In this document: one piece after another, positions 8,800 through 16,959 of the stretch
How positions within the stretch are numbered: the stretch's first letter is position 1
How the letters are laid out: every line of letters starts with the position of its first letter
From: Nocardia amamiensis
GTDB lineage: Bacteria > Actinomycetota > Actinomycetes > Mycobacteriales > Mycobacteriaceae
Length of the DNA stretch: 64,000 bases
Assembly (NCBI RefSeq): GCF_015477605.1
Contig: NZ_JADLQX010000013.1
Coordinates: 62,001 to 126,000, forward strand
Reading direction: 5' to 3'
Program-made: the position numbers and the translations under genes
Notes under the pieces: generated by a model
Told to the model about the DNA's origin: nothing
The model's input: only the letters and a program-made list of their open reading frames with translations
Databases searched by the model: none

Positions 8800-8994
8800 A
8801 TGTTCTACAAACTTGTTTGTGCCGCTGTCGTATTGGTTGGCGCAACCTTCGGAATGACCGCTACGGCGAACGCTGTGCCGACATCAGGGCCGTACCCATC
8901 GCTGCAAGCCTGCGAAAGGGTTGTTGCGGCCTCATGGGATGGCAAGCACTGCAAGCTGATCAACGGCAGGTGGTACGTCGACGACGGCCGCTAG
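8800..8994 (+). CDS. Very small secreted protein
   Basis: A 64-residue protein with a Sec signal peptide (MFYKLVCAAVVLVGATFG, cleavage after ANA near residue 24). The mature ~40 residues contain PYPSLQACERVV and HCKLINGRWYVDD, that is two cysteines that could make a disulfide, and an aromatic C-terminus. The ribosome site GGGAGGGGAA lies directly upstream, which settles the start. A promoter and a terminator frame it as a single-gene unit. Small actinobacterial secreted proteins of this shape are common and uncharacterised. Confidence 0.7.
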   Translation: MFYKLVCAAVVLVGATFGMTATANAVPTSGPYPSLQACERVVAASWDGKHCKLINGRWYVDDGR

Positions 8995-9007
8995 GGCAGG
9001 CGATCTG

Positions 9008-9040
9008 GTGCCGGGGCTGATCGTTGGATCAGCCCGGCAC
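9008..9040 (+). terminator. Strong hairpin terminator
   Basis: A 14-15 base stem (GTGCCGGGGCTGATC against GATCAGCCCGGCAC, one bulged G) with a four-base loop, followed by TTCGCCTTTC. It lies 13 bases after the stop of the small secreted gene. Confidence 0.75.
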
Positions 9041-9111
9041 TTCGCCTTTCAGTGCCGTCCCGGGCTGGAACAGGATCGGCGCGACAGGATTGCTCAAGCC
9101 GGCCCAGGTCA

Positions 9112-9264
9112 ATGGCTACCCCCGCTCTGATCATCCGGGTCAGCGGGGAGATCGACGGTGTTTGAGCGACGCGCATCGACGACGGCCTGAGCACCGGTCC
9201 CTACTCCGTACGCAATCCCGAGAAGCTGTCGCGGGTGGTTCAGGAGACCGCTTTGAGCCGCTGA
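9112..9264 (+). pseudogene. Possible remnant ORF with internal TGA
   Basis: An open frame of 51 codons from ATG 9112 to TGA 9262-9264 is interrupted only by a TGA at codon 18 (9163-9165). The flanking peptides (MATPALIIRVSGEIDGV and STGPYSVRNPEKLSRVVQET) look protein-like. A 32-base part (from 9126) resembles sequence near 10.65 kb. No family is recognised, and it may be chance. Confidence 0.25.
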
Positions 9265-9319
9265 GCCGGGATCTGCGGCCGCCGGGTCAGCTACCCGTGT
9301 CGAGTGTGTCCGACGCGGT

Positions 9320-10183
9320 CTACTTCAGCAGAGTGAACTGCATGACGTCGACATAGCCGGTGCGAAACAAGTCCGCGCAGCCGGTCAGGTATCTCATGTA
9401 CGTGCCGTAGGTTCGTTCATCGGTGAGCTCGATCGCCTCCCGCTCGTGTGCGCGCAGCTCGGCTGCCCAGCAGTCCAGTGTGCGCGCGTAGTGCGGCTGC
9501 AACGGTTGGACGCGTTCCACCTGGAATCCGCCGCGCTGGGCGGCGGCGACGACCTGCTCCGGGTGGGGAAGTTCGCCGCCGGGGAAGATCTCGTCGCGAA
9601 TGAACCGGGCGAACTCGAGGACGTCCCGGTTGATCGGCAGGCCCTTGGCCCGGACCTGGTGGCGGTTGTACATGACGATGGTGTGCAAGAGCATCCGCCC
9701 GTCCGGGGGCAGCATGCCGCGGCATGTGGCGAAGAAGTCGTCGTAGCGCTCGTGGCGGAAGTGCTCGAACGCGCCGATGCTGACAATGCGGTCCACCGGC
9801 CGGTCGAACTCTTCCCATCCCTGCAGCAGCACCTGTCCGGCCGGTACCTTGTCAGCCCGCGCGTCGAGCAGGGACGTGACGTAGTCGAACTGGTTACGGC
9901 TCAAGGTCAGCCCGATGACATCCACTCCATACCGATCCATCGCGCGCATCATTGTCGAGCCCCAGCCGCATCCCACATCGAGCAGTGTCATCCCGGGATG
10001 CAGGTCGCATTTGCCGAGCGCGAGGTCGATCTTGGCCTGTTGCGCCCGCTCGAGCGTCATGTCCGTGTGTTCGAAATACGCACAACTGTAGGTGCGGCTC
10101 GGATCGAGAAACAGTGCGAAAAATTCGTCGGACAAGTCATAGTGCGACTGCACATTTGCATAGAACGGTGCCAGCCTCGTCAT
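9320..10183 (-). CDS. Cyclopropane-mycolic-acid-synthase family methyltransferase
   Basis: A 287-residue S-adenosylmethionine-dependent methyltransferase that modifies double bonds of long acyl chains such as mycolic acid precursors. The family start is clear: FYANVQSHYDLSDEFFALFLDPSRTYSCAYF. The SAM site follows (LLDVGCGWGSTMMRAMDRYGVDVIGLTLS, about 68-96), then SIGAFEHFRHERYDDFF with the acidic and histidine residues that bind bicarbonate in this family, and MLLHTIVMYN. Length matches mycobacterial CmaA/MmaA/PcaA. The ribosome site GGAGG lies just upstream of ATG 10183. Which modification it makes cannot be told from sequence alone. Confidence 0.92.
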   Translation of the reverse strand: MTRLAPFYANVQSHYDLSDEFFALFLDPSRTYSCAYFEHTDMTLERAQQAKIDLALGKCDLHPGMTLLDVGCGWGSTMMRAMDRYGVDVIGLTLSRNQFDYVTSLLDARADKVPAGQVLLQGWEEFDRPVDRIVSIGAFEHFRHERYDDFFATCRGMLPPDGRMLLHTIVMYNRHQVRAKGLPINRDVLEFARFIRDEIFPGGELPHPEQVVAAAQRGGFQVERVQPLQPHYARTLDCWAAELRAHEREAIELTDERTYGTYMRYLTGCADLFRTGYVDVMQFTLLK

Positions 10184-10809
10184 TCCACACCTCCATTCCA
10201 GGTCATGGCAAGCGATTTCATGTCGCCGCCCGACAAATGGTCCTCATTGAGAGCACAAGCGATCCAACAAGCTCGAGAACAAGGCGAACCCAAGAAAGCG
10301 GGCGGGGGCGTTAGCGCAGCCGCCACCGGCAGGCTCTCGGCCGGCGAGGCTCGGCAACCGGAAGCCCATGGGCGGAAGCGATCTCACGCCCCGGCAACGA
10401 CCAGTTGTGGCACGCCCTTGATCGGAGAAACCTACCGGTATTCGATCCAGGAAGGCGTGCCGGATTGATCACTATTGAGAAACGCCTTTCGGCTTCGGAT
10501 CGGATCGGCGACCTTTCTCGGCCTGGATTCTCGGCTATATCGGCGTAGATGACTTCGGCGAAGACCCGAGTGGCGGCGTGTGCCCCTCCCCGAGCTTGCC
10601 GCGCCGGGATACCGCTGAAGGGTCGCTCGGGCCGGGCCGATCCCACCCCGTTCTGATCATCCGGCTCAACGAGGAGATCGCGAGACGGTTTCATTTCGGG
10701 CACATCCGACTCCCGCCCCGGCGTGTTGCTGATAGTTTGCTGACGCTGGCTCTAGAAGGCGGGCCCGCTGATCGACGAACGGCGCGAACTACCCGTGGAG
10801 GTAAAGGTC
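10184..10809. other. Long spacer, no supported gene
   Basis: About 626 bases between the methyltransferase start and the lipase start. Open frames on both strands have no recognisable protein character. A 32-base stretch at about 10652 resembles the broken frame near 9126. The right end carries the lipase ribosome site. Confidence 0.45.
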
Positions 10810-12045
10810 GTGACTCGTCTCTTTCTTCGTTCCCAAAGCAGCTGGCGTAGCGGTTCACGCAGAGTCCTCGGTTCGCTCGCCGGAGTGGCAGCCGGACTGC
10901 TGCTGGCGGTGACGGCAACCGCGGAGCCGATGTATCCGCGGCCTGATCCGGACCCGTTCTACGCCCCCCCGGCGGATTTGGCGGCGCACCAACCCGGTGA
11001 TGTGCTCGACGTGCGGCCACTGCCGCCGCTGGCCCTCTTTCCCGGCGCGTCGGTCACGTTGGTCGAATTCCGGTCCACCGACTCGCATGGCGGTCCGATC
11101 GCGGCGACGACCACGGTCCTGACGCCCGCCAACCATCCGCCCAACGGGCCGCTGCTGTCGTATCAGCACTTCATCAATGCGCTCGGCGCCGACTGCGCGG
11201 TATCGCACCTGCTGTACGCCGGCGATACGAATCTGAATACGACGACGCCGATTTTGAACGTGCTGCTGCAGCAGGGCTGGAGTATCGCGATGCCGGATCA
11301 TCTCGGACCGCGGTTCGCCTTCGGCGCCGCGCGTTTGGGTGGCCAGATCACGTTGGACGGCATCCGTGCGGTGAAGCGGCTGCCCGCACTCGGGCTGCAG
11401 CAGAGCCCAGCGGTAATGACCGGCTACTCCGGCGGCGGCATGGCCACCGGATGGGCGGCTGCGCTGCAGCCCTCGTACGCACCCGAGCTGCGGCTCGCGG
11501 GCGCGGCCATCGGCGGCGCCCCGATGAACCTGCTGACGATGGCGGAGGGGGTGGGCCTGGAGCCGCACCCGGCCTTCGGGCTGGCGATGGCGGCGGCGAT
11601 CGGTCTGGAGCGGGAGTACCCGGACCGGGTGCAGACCAGCGCGTATCTCAACGAGCGCGGTCTCGAGGTCCGTGACGCCATGGCCAATAGCTGCACCAAC
11701 GACATCCTTGCCCTCGGCGCAGGCGGCAGCGCTCGGGAGTACGTCACCACCACCTCGATCTTCGAGCGGAGCGAGGCCAGGACGGTGGTGGAGGAGAACA
11801 GCCTGGAGCTCTACGGCGGGGTGCCGGAAACGCCGATCTTCGAATGGCATTCGCCGGACGACCCGCTGATTCCGGTCGCCGCCATCGACAACACCAACCA
11901 CCGCTGGTGCGCGGCAGGGGTGCGGTTGCAGACACTGCGAGTGCCCGGAATGGAGCATCTCTCCGCAGCGCTGATGGGCGCGCCCACGGTACTGGGGTGG
12001 CTCGAGGGCCGGGTTCGCGGAGAGCCTGCGCCCATCGCTTGCTGA
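10810..12045 (+). CDS. Secreted lipase (LIP family)
   Basis: A 411-residue exported alpha/beta hydrolase of the secretory lipase family. A signal peptide runs to about residue 40 (VLGSLAGVAAGLLLAVTATA). The serine nucleophile lies in TGYSGGGMATGWAAAL (G-Y-S-G-G), the usual LIP-family elbow; the acid is probably in EWHSPDDPLIPV and the histidine in GMEHLSA near the end. Start is GTG 10810, preceded by GGAGGTAAA. Known members hydrolyse triacylglycerols or related esters outside the cell. It is convergent with the acyltransferase gene, with only 56 bases between stops. Confidence 0.88.
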   Translation: MTRLFLRSQSSWRSGSRRVLGSLAGVAAGLLLAVTATAEPMYPRPDPDPFYAPPADLAAHQPGDVLDVRPLPPLALFPGASVTLVEFRSTDSHGGPIAATTTVLTPANHPPNGPLLSYQHFINALGADCAVSHLLYAGDTNLNTTTPILNVLLQQGWSIAMPDHLGPRFAFGAARLGGQITLDGIRAVKRLPALGLQQSPAVMTGYSGGGMATGWAAALQPSYAPELRLAGAAIGGAPMNLLTMAEGVGLEPHPAFGLAMAAAIGLEREYPDRVQTSAYLNERGLEVRDAMANSCTNDILALGAGGSAREYVTTTSIFERSEARTVVEENSLELYGGVPETPIFEWHSPDDPLIPVAAIDNTNHRWCAAGVRLQTLRVPGMEHLSAALMGAPTVLGWLEGRVRGEPAPIAC

Positions 12046-12101
12046 GAAATAACGGGGGACGCTGATTCTGCGCCAGGGATGGGAAACGCAGCGCGTTGCG
12101 C

Positions 12102-13391
12102 TCAGGCTGAGGCGCTGCGGTGGAGGAGTCCGCTACGGGAGGCCAGTGTGCGGGTCGTGCTGAGCAGCGCGGTCGCCACAACGACGCCAACGATCGCCAA
12201 ACCCGTTGTGCCCTCGGGAGATAGGCCGTGGCGCCAGATGACGTACACGCTGGCGGCCGCGACTACTGCACCGGTGAGGGCGGCTGTGGACGTGGTCCGG
12301 GCGGCATATCCGGCGCAGAACAGGTCCCAATACGTCATCAACCGGACGACGCCGAGGAGCGCGATGCCGCAGCCGAGGATCCACAGTGGCCGGGTCAGCC
12401 ACCAGGTCTGCGGATCGCGCGGCAGGAGCAGCGCGGGCGCCGAAAGGGCGGCGCCGGTGACTGCCGAAATGACCGGAATGTGCCAGAGGTAGATGGTCAT
12501 GAGGCGGGCGGACACGTAGTCGATGACCCGGCGTGTACTCCCGTGTGGCTCCCAAGTTCGCGTCCGTCGATCGGCGAGCGTGAATATCGCCAATTGGATT
12601 ACGGCGAGAATCGAGATAGCGGTTGTCGGCGGAGCCAAATTCGATACGGCGGCGTCGGCTACTCCGTACATGGTCGGCGGATACGGTCCGGCCAGCACCA
12701 TTGCCACGAGTGCGCCGATACCGATTGCGATGATCGCGAGCAGTCCGGCATTCGGCACCGGTCGCAGCGTCCGGCGAGCGTGCAGCACGCCGAGTTGATG
12801 ACAGAACAACCAGACGAACAGCAGATTCCATTCGGCATAACCCGACCCCGTGAATCGCAGCGCATCGACCGTCAGCGACGCTGCGAGCAAGCCTGCGGGC
12901 ACACACCACGCCGATCGGTCGTGCACCTGAACCGCCAAGGGCGCTATCGTCACCGCGATCAGGTACACCGCGAGAAACCACAGCGGGCTCGCCACCACAT
13001 GCGCCGCCGTCTGCGCCATTGCATCCGAGTGGGCACGCAGCAGCCACACCACCGGTGCGAGCACCGCGATCAGTGGGATCATCGGCAAGGTCAGCCTCCG
13101 GGCTCGCGGCCCGAGATACGCGCCATAGCTCGTGCCCTGGGCACGCCATCGATCGATGACAAGGGTGTTGGCGAAGCCACCGGCGAGAAAGAACAGCGGC
13201 ATGACCTGCAGCACCCAACTCGAGGTCCATATCGGCCTGCCATGCAGGGACAGATCACCCCGGACGGCGCCCCCAGCGCCGGTGACCCGCACCGAGATCC
13301 AATGCACGACCACTACCACACCGATGGCGAACGCCCGGACAACGTCGACGTTCCAGTCCCGTGGTGTGGTCCTGCTGCGCGGTGCGGTCAC
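12102..13391 (-). CDS. Acyltransferase 3 family membrane protein
   Basis: A 429-residue integral membrane protein with about ten hydrophobic helices. The N-terminal signature of acyltransferase 3 is present (RDWNVDVVRAFAIGVVVVVHW, with the conserved Asp/Arg and the catalytic histidine), followed by PLFFLAGGFAN and YLIAV segments. Family members transfer acyl groups onto sugars, peptidoglycan or glycolipids. Start at 13391 is a GTG. Neighbouring genes give no clear substrate; a role in envelope modification is the likely one. Confidence 0.85.
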   Translation of the reverse strand: MTAPRSRTTPRDWNVDVVRAFAIGVVVVVHWISVRVTGAGGAVRGDLSLHGRPIWTSSWVLQVMPLFFLAGGFANTLVIDRWRAQGTSYGAYLGPRARRLTLPMIPLIAVLAPVVWLLRAHSDAMAQTAAHVVASPLWFLAVYLIAVTIAPLAVQVHDRSAWCVPAGLLAASLTVDALRFTGSGYAEWNLLFVWLFCHQLGVLHARRTLRPVPNAGLLAIIAIGIGALVAMVLAGPYPPTMYGVADAAVSNLAPPTTAISILAVIQLAIFTLADRRTRTWEPHGSTRRVIDYVSARLMTIYLWHIPVISAVTGAALSAPALLLPRDPQTWWLTRPLWILGCGIALLGVVRLMTYWDLFCAGYAARTTSTAALTGAVVAAASVYVIWRHGLSPEGTTGLAIVGVVVATALLSTTRTLASRSGLLHRSASA

Positions 13392-13538
13392 ATTCCACGA
13401 TTAGCTGGTAGGGCTGAATGCGAAATGAACGCCGGGCACGCAAACGATCTCGAATCGGCCGCGACCTCGGGCCGTCCCGCGCGGGCGACTCGACGAGCGC
13501 GCCGATCAACCGGTGCCGTTCACATTCGTCACGCGATT

Positions 13539-14186
13539 TCAGACACTCAGCTGGATCCGCGCCGACGGAGCCGCACCGTGATAGAAGTACCGGCCCAAGC
13601 CGACGGTGAAAATGAGCATCCCGTACAGCGAATGCTCGACGGAAACGGTGAACAGCGAGCGTGTCTGCAAATATCGTGTCGCGAAGATCCAGCCGCCGAC
13701 ACCACTGGCGACGACCGAGAACCAGCTGCCGAAGATGATGTGCACGTAGCCGAACGCGGCCGCGCTGGCTGCCACCATCCCGAGGCCGTCACCGAACACC
13801 GGCGCGTACCGATGGAAGAGAAACGAGCGGAAGATCAACTCCTGTGGGTACACGCTCAGCACGGGATACAGCACCATCACCGCGAGCCACAGCCAAGGAT
13901 TGCGCCGCGGCAGGTCGAACAGATCCTCGCGCCGCAACACCGCGACCACCGCGCTGAGCGCCAGCGCGCTCGATCCCGTCAATGCCGCCATCGAGCGTGC
14001 CTGGGCGCCGAACGCCCCGGTACGCCACAGAGCAGCACGGTCGAAGGTGGAGGAACGCCGCAGGTAGACGGCGGCACCCGAGGCCAACGCGAGTAGTGCC
14101 GGGATCGGGGGCTTCCCCCGCATCACCGTGTTGTACACCGTCGTTCCACCGAAGAACAGTGCCGCGTACTCGGCACCCAGATACAC
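13539..14186 (-). CDS. CPBP family intramembrane metalloprotease
   Basis: A 215-residue membrane protein. CPBP (CAAX protease and bacteriocin-processing) motifs are present but slightly off consensus: YPQELIFRSFLF in place of EExxxR, FGYVHIIFG (motif 2 histidine), and VEHSLYGMLIF (motif 3). The first Glu of the usual pair is Gln here, which may alter or reduce activity. Start at 14186 is a GTG; an earlier start is blocked by a stop. Members process prenylated or bacteriocin-like peptides or act in stress signalling; the partner here is unknown. Confidence 0.78.
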   Translation of the reverse strand: MYLGAEYAALFFGGTTVYNTVMRGKPPIPALLALASGAAVYLRRSSTFDRAALWRTGAFGAQARSMAALTGSSALALSAVVAVLRREDLFDLPRRNPWLWLAVMVLYPVLSVYPQELIFRSFLFHRYAPVFGDGLGMVAASAAAFGYVHIIFGSWFSVVASGVGGWIFATRYLQTRSLFTVSVEHSLYGMLIFTVGLGRYFYHGAAPSARIQLSV

Positions 14187-14253
14187 CCGCCGCCACGGTC
14201 AAATCCTCATGACAACACGATATTTCGCGGAGCGCGAGTGTGCCGATCCGCCG

Positions 14254-15264
14254 TTACGTGTGGTTGCCCGGATACGCGGCCGGGCGAGACCGGCGGTGGG
14301 CATCGACTCGATCCCGGGTGTCGCCGTAGACGTGCGGTGATCGCTCGGATTGGGCGATGAAGTCGCCGGGGAAACCGAGTTCGAACGGAACTGCCGCCTC
14401 GAGGGCGGTTATCGCGTCTTCCGGCAGCGTGAGGCCGGCGGCGCCGAGATTCTCCATGAGCTGGGCGGCGGTGCTGACGCCGATGATCGGCAACACGGCG
14501 GGCGACCGGTGCCGGCTCCACGCGATGGCCACATGTGCTGGTGGCACGCCGAGTTCAGCCGCGACGGTGCCGACGGCCGCGGCCGCCGCGCGTTCTCGTT
14601 CGGTGTGCTGGACTGCGGTGGTGCGTCGTCCCGCGGCGCCGGACAGGATTCCGCGGGCCAACGGTGCCCAGGTCGTGACGCTCATGCCGAACGCCTCGGC
14701 CATCGGTAGCAGTTCGCGTTCGATATCGCGTTGCAGCAGGTTGTAGGGCACTTGCAGGCCCGCGAACGGTGTCTGGTCTCGGCACTGGGCGAGGGTGTTC
14801 GCCTGGGCGACTACCCACGCGGGGGCATCGGAGATGCCGATGTAGAGCACCTTGCCGGTGCGTACCACGTCGTCGAGCGCGCGCAATGTCTCCTCGATCG
14901 GGGTGTGCCGGTCCCATACGTGCACCCAGTACACGTCGATGTAGTCGGTGCGCAGCCGTCGCAGGCTCTGCTCGAGCGAGCGGACCAGGTTCTTGCGGTG
15001 ATTGCCGGAGGCGTTCGGGTCGCTCGCGTCGCGGGTCAGTGTGTACTTGGTGCCGATGACGAACCGGTCGCGGCGGTCGAGCACCGTGCCGAGCATCTCC
15101 TCGCTGGCGCCGTAGGCCGAGGCGGTGTCGATGAAGTTGCCTCCGGCATCGGCGAAAACATGCAGAATCCGCCGGTATTCGTCGACGTCGTCGATCACCA
15201 TGGTGCCGAGCACGAGCTCGGACACCCGCAGACCGGTTCGGCCGAACAGTCGGTATCGCATCAT
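14254..15264 (-). CDS. Aldo/keto reductase
   Basis: A 336-residue NADPH-dependent oxidoreductase with the AKR barrel. It begins RYRLFGRTGLRVSELVLGTM, has FIDTASAYGASEEMLG (catalytic Asp and Tyr), KYTLT (catalytic Lys), and YWVHVWD in place of the usual LLH histidine segment; the cofactor region IPIIGxS appears as LPIIGVSTAAQLMENL. Start is ATG 15264, which overlaps the stop of the upstream winged-helix gene as ATGA, so the two are translationally coupled. Substrate unknown; the closest general class is the AKR11/12-type short aldehyde reductases. Confidence 0.88.
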   Translation of the reverse strand: MMRYRLFGRTGLRVSELVLGTMVIDDVDEYRRILHVFADAGGNFIDTASAYGASEEMLGTVLDRRDRFVIGTKYTLTRDASDPNASGNHRKNLVRSLEQSLRRLRTDYIDVYWVHVWDRHTPIEETLRALDDVVRTGKVLYIGISDAPAWVVAQANTLAQCRDQTPFAGLQVPYNLLQRDIERELLPMAEAFGMSVTTWAPLARGILSGAAGRRTTAVQHTERERAAAAAVGTVAAELGVPPAHVAIAWSRHRSPAVLPIIGVSTAAQLMENLGAAGLTLPEDAITALEAAVPFELGFPGDFIAQSERSPHVYGDTRDRVDAHRRSRPAAYPGNHT

Positions 15265-15536
15265 GAGAGCAGTCTGCGGCGCATACTCGCCCACAGGCAG
15301 GCCGTGTCAGGGCTAGTACTGGTGGCTCGCGCCACTGCCATGCCCCGTGGAGTGATCGACCAGCGCGCCTCGTACGGCGTCGCCATGATGAGGCCGCGCG
15401 ATTCGAGTTGGCCGATCGCCCGGCGGGCACTCCACTCGATCAGTTGTGCGGCTCGGATGATCTGGTCGGCGGTCAACATCCCGCCTGGCGCGAGTACAGC
15501 GAGCACTGCCGTTTCCGCCACCGTGCCGGTATCCAT
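15261..15536 (-). CDS. Small winged-helix protein
   Basis: A 91-residue protein with a predicted winged helix: TAVLAVLAPGGMLTADQIIRAAQLIEWSARRAIGQLESRGLIMATPYEARWSITPRG, where the central helices and the final ARWSITPRG strand form the wing. It may read out a DNA site or act as a small regulator. Start ATG 15536 has AGGGGGAAG in front. Its stop overlaps the ATG of the aldo/keto reductase (ATGA), so it forms an operon with it. No named family is recognised. Confidence 0.65.
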   Translation of the reverse strand: MDTGTVAETAVLAVLAPGGMLTADQIIRAAQLIEWSARRAIGQLESRGLIMATPYEARWSITPRGMAVARATSTSPDTACLWASMRRRLLS

Positions 15537-15693
15537 CGCTTCCCCCTTTTGCCGATTCGTCATTGGTGCACCCGCCGCCGGGGACGAATGGCGTGGCGGG
15601 GGTCATGTCCGGCCGTGCCGATACGCCGGCATCAACCCGGCGGCGGGGGTGGAATAACGTTAGGCGGACATTGTGGCGTGCAGATGAATTCGC

Positions 15694-15730
15694 CGTCTAC
15701 ACGCGTCTACAAGCGTCTACATGCGTCTAC
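15694..15730. repeat. Four head-to-tail GCGTCTACA-type repeats
   Basis: GTCTAC occurs four times at exactly ten-base steps (15694, 15704, 15714, 15724), in longer units GCGTCTACA. One step equals one helical turn, so all copies face the same side of the DNA. It ends about 30 bases before the GTG of the XRE gene, which may bind it. Confidence 0.75.
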
Positions 15731-15760
15731 AGCCCCAACATGGCTCGTTAGGCTGGAGTT

Positions 15761-16909
15761 GTGGAGCCCGACGCCACTATCACCGGTGCCAGGCTGCGGG
15801 CTGCGCGCGAGGCGGCGGGGCTGAGCTTGTCGGCGCTGTCGGCGCGCACCCACTACAGCAAAGCTCTGTTGGGCATGCTGGAGACAGGACAGCGTCAGAT
15901 CGGGCCCGCGCACGTCCGCGCCTACGAGGAAGCGCTCGGGCGTGGTTCGGTGATGTCCGGCTTGTCCGCAGACGACGAGCAGGCGGCGGCGGAATGGCTT
16001 CGGCGCGTCGCCGAGTCCGACGTCGGCGGCGACACGCTCGACCGGCTGGAACTGGCGATCGACGACTTGGCGTCGGCATATCCGACGACTCCACCGGGGC
16101 AGCTTCTCGCGCAGGTCCGGCAGCATCTCGGTTATGCCGCGCGCCTGATGGACGGCAAGAAAACTTTGGCCGAGCATCGACGGCTACTCGTCGCGGTCGG
16201 TTGGCTGTCGCTGCTGGCGAGCACATGCCACATCGACCTGGGAGAGCTGTCAGCGGCAGCGGCGCGCGGGCATTCGGCATGGCAAGTCGCGGCCGAAGTC
16301 GAGCACGCGGAGATCGCCGCGTGGTGCTTGGAAACGCGAGCGTGGCAACAACTGACAGACGGGAATTTCGCGGCGGCGGCCGAGCTGTCGTGCGCAGCGC
16401 AAGCCATTGCACCGGCGGACAGTTCGGCGTTCATCCAGGCAACCGCGCAAGAGGGCCGCGCGCTGGCACGACTCGGCGACAGCAAGGGCACATACGGTGC
16501 GCTACGCAGGGTCGCCAGACTGGTATCCGGATTGCACGTACCCGACCGCCCAGAGCATCACTTCCGCTACGACCCCGCGAAATCCGACGCTTACGTAGCG
16601 ACGACGCTGGCATGGCTCGGCGATCCGGCCGCCGAGTCATACGCCCGGCACCTTCTCGCCGACCTAGCCTGTGCCGCATCCGCCCGCCCTCGCCGAATCG
16701 CTTCCGCCAACCTGGATTTGGGCCTGGCGCTTGTTGCGGCCGGCAAGCCGGACGAGGCCGCGCACGTCGCCCTGACAGCCGTCACGTCCGGCCGACTGGT
16801 CCCATCCAACTACTGGAGGGTCACCGAACTGGTCGCCGGTATCGAGGACCGTGACGGGGCGGACGCTGCCACTGTGCGGGAAGCGTTCCGGGATACCTAC
16901 CCAGCGTAG
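15761..16909 (+). CDS. XRE-family regulator with TPR-like C-terminus
   Basis: A 382-residue protein. An XRE-type helix-turn-helix fills residues ~8-55 (GARLRAAREAAGLSLSALSARTHYSKALLGMLETGQR). The rest is all-helical with TPR-like character (LAEHRRLLVAVGWLSLLASTCHIDLGE, then GHSAWQVAAEVEHAEIAAWCLETRAWQ), as in many actinomycete regulators that bind a peptide or small molecule. Start is GTG 15761. Just upstream is a ten-base repeat array that may be its operator. Two further XRE-TPR proteins lie at 59.2-61.8 kb. Targets unknown. Confidence 0.85.
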   Translation: MEPDATITGARLRAAREAAGLSLSALSARTHYSKALLGMLETGQRQIGPAHVRAYEEALGRGSVMSGLSADDEQAAAEWLRRVAESDVGGDTLDRLELAIDDLASAYPTTPPGQLLAQVRQHLGYAARLMDGKKTLAEHRRLLVAVGWLSLLASTCHIDLGELSAAAARGHSAWQVAAEVEHAEIAAWCLETRAWQQLTDGNFAAAAELSCAAQAIAPADSSAFIQATAQEGRALARLGDSKGTYGALRRVARLVSGLHVPDRPEHHFRYDPAKSDAYVATTLAWLGDPAAESYARHLLADLACAASARPRRIASANLDLGLALVAAGKPDEAAHVALTAVTSGRLVPSNYWRVTELVAGIEDRDGADAATVREAFRDTYPA

Positions 16910-16959
16910 GCCGGTCGCGGCAGATGTTCGGTGAATGCAAGCCGTTGACGTCTTCGGGC

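Noticed and set aside
10311..10703. A 130-codon frame on the minus strand in the long spacer
   Set aside because: No recognisable family, odd composition and no ribosome site.
12228..14096. A 622-codon open frame on the plus strand
   Set aside because: It lies antisense to acyltransferase 3 and the CPBP protease and is full of His/Arg/Gly; it is a GC-driven shadow.
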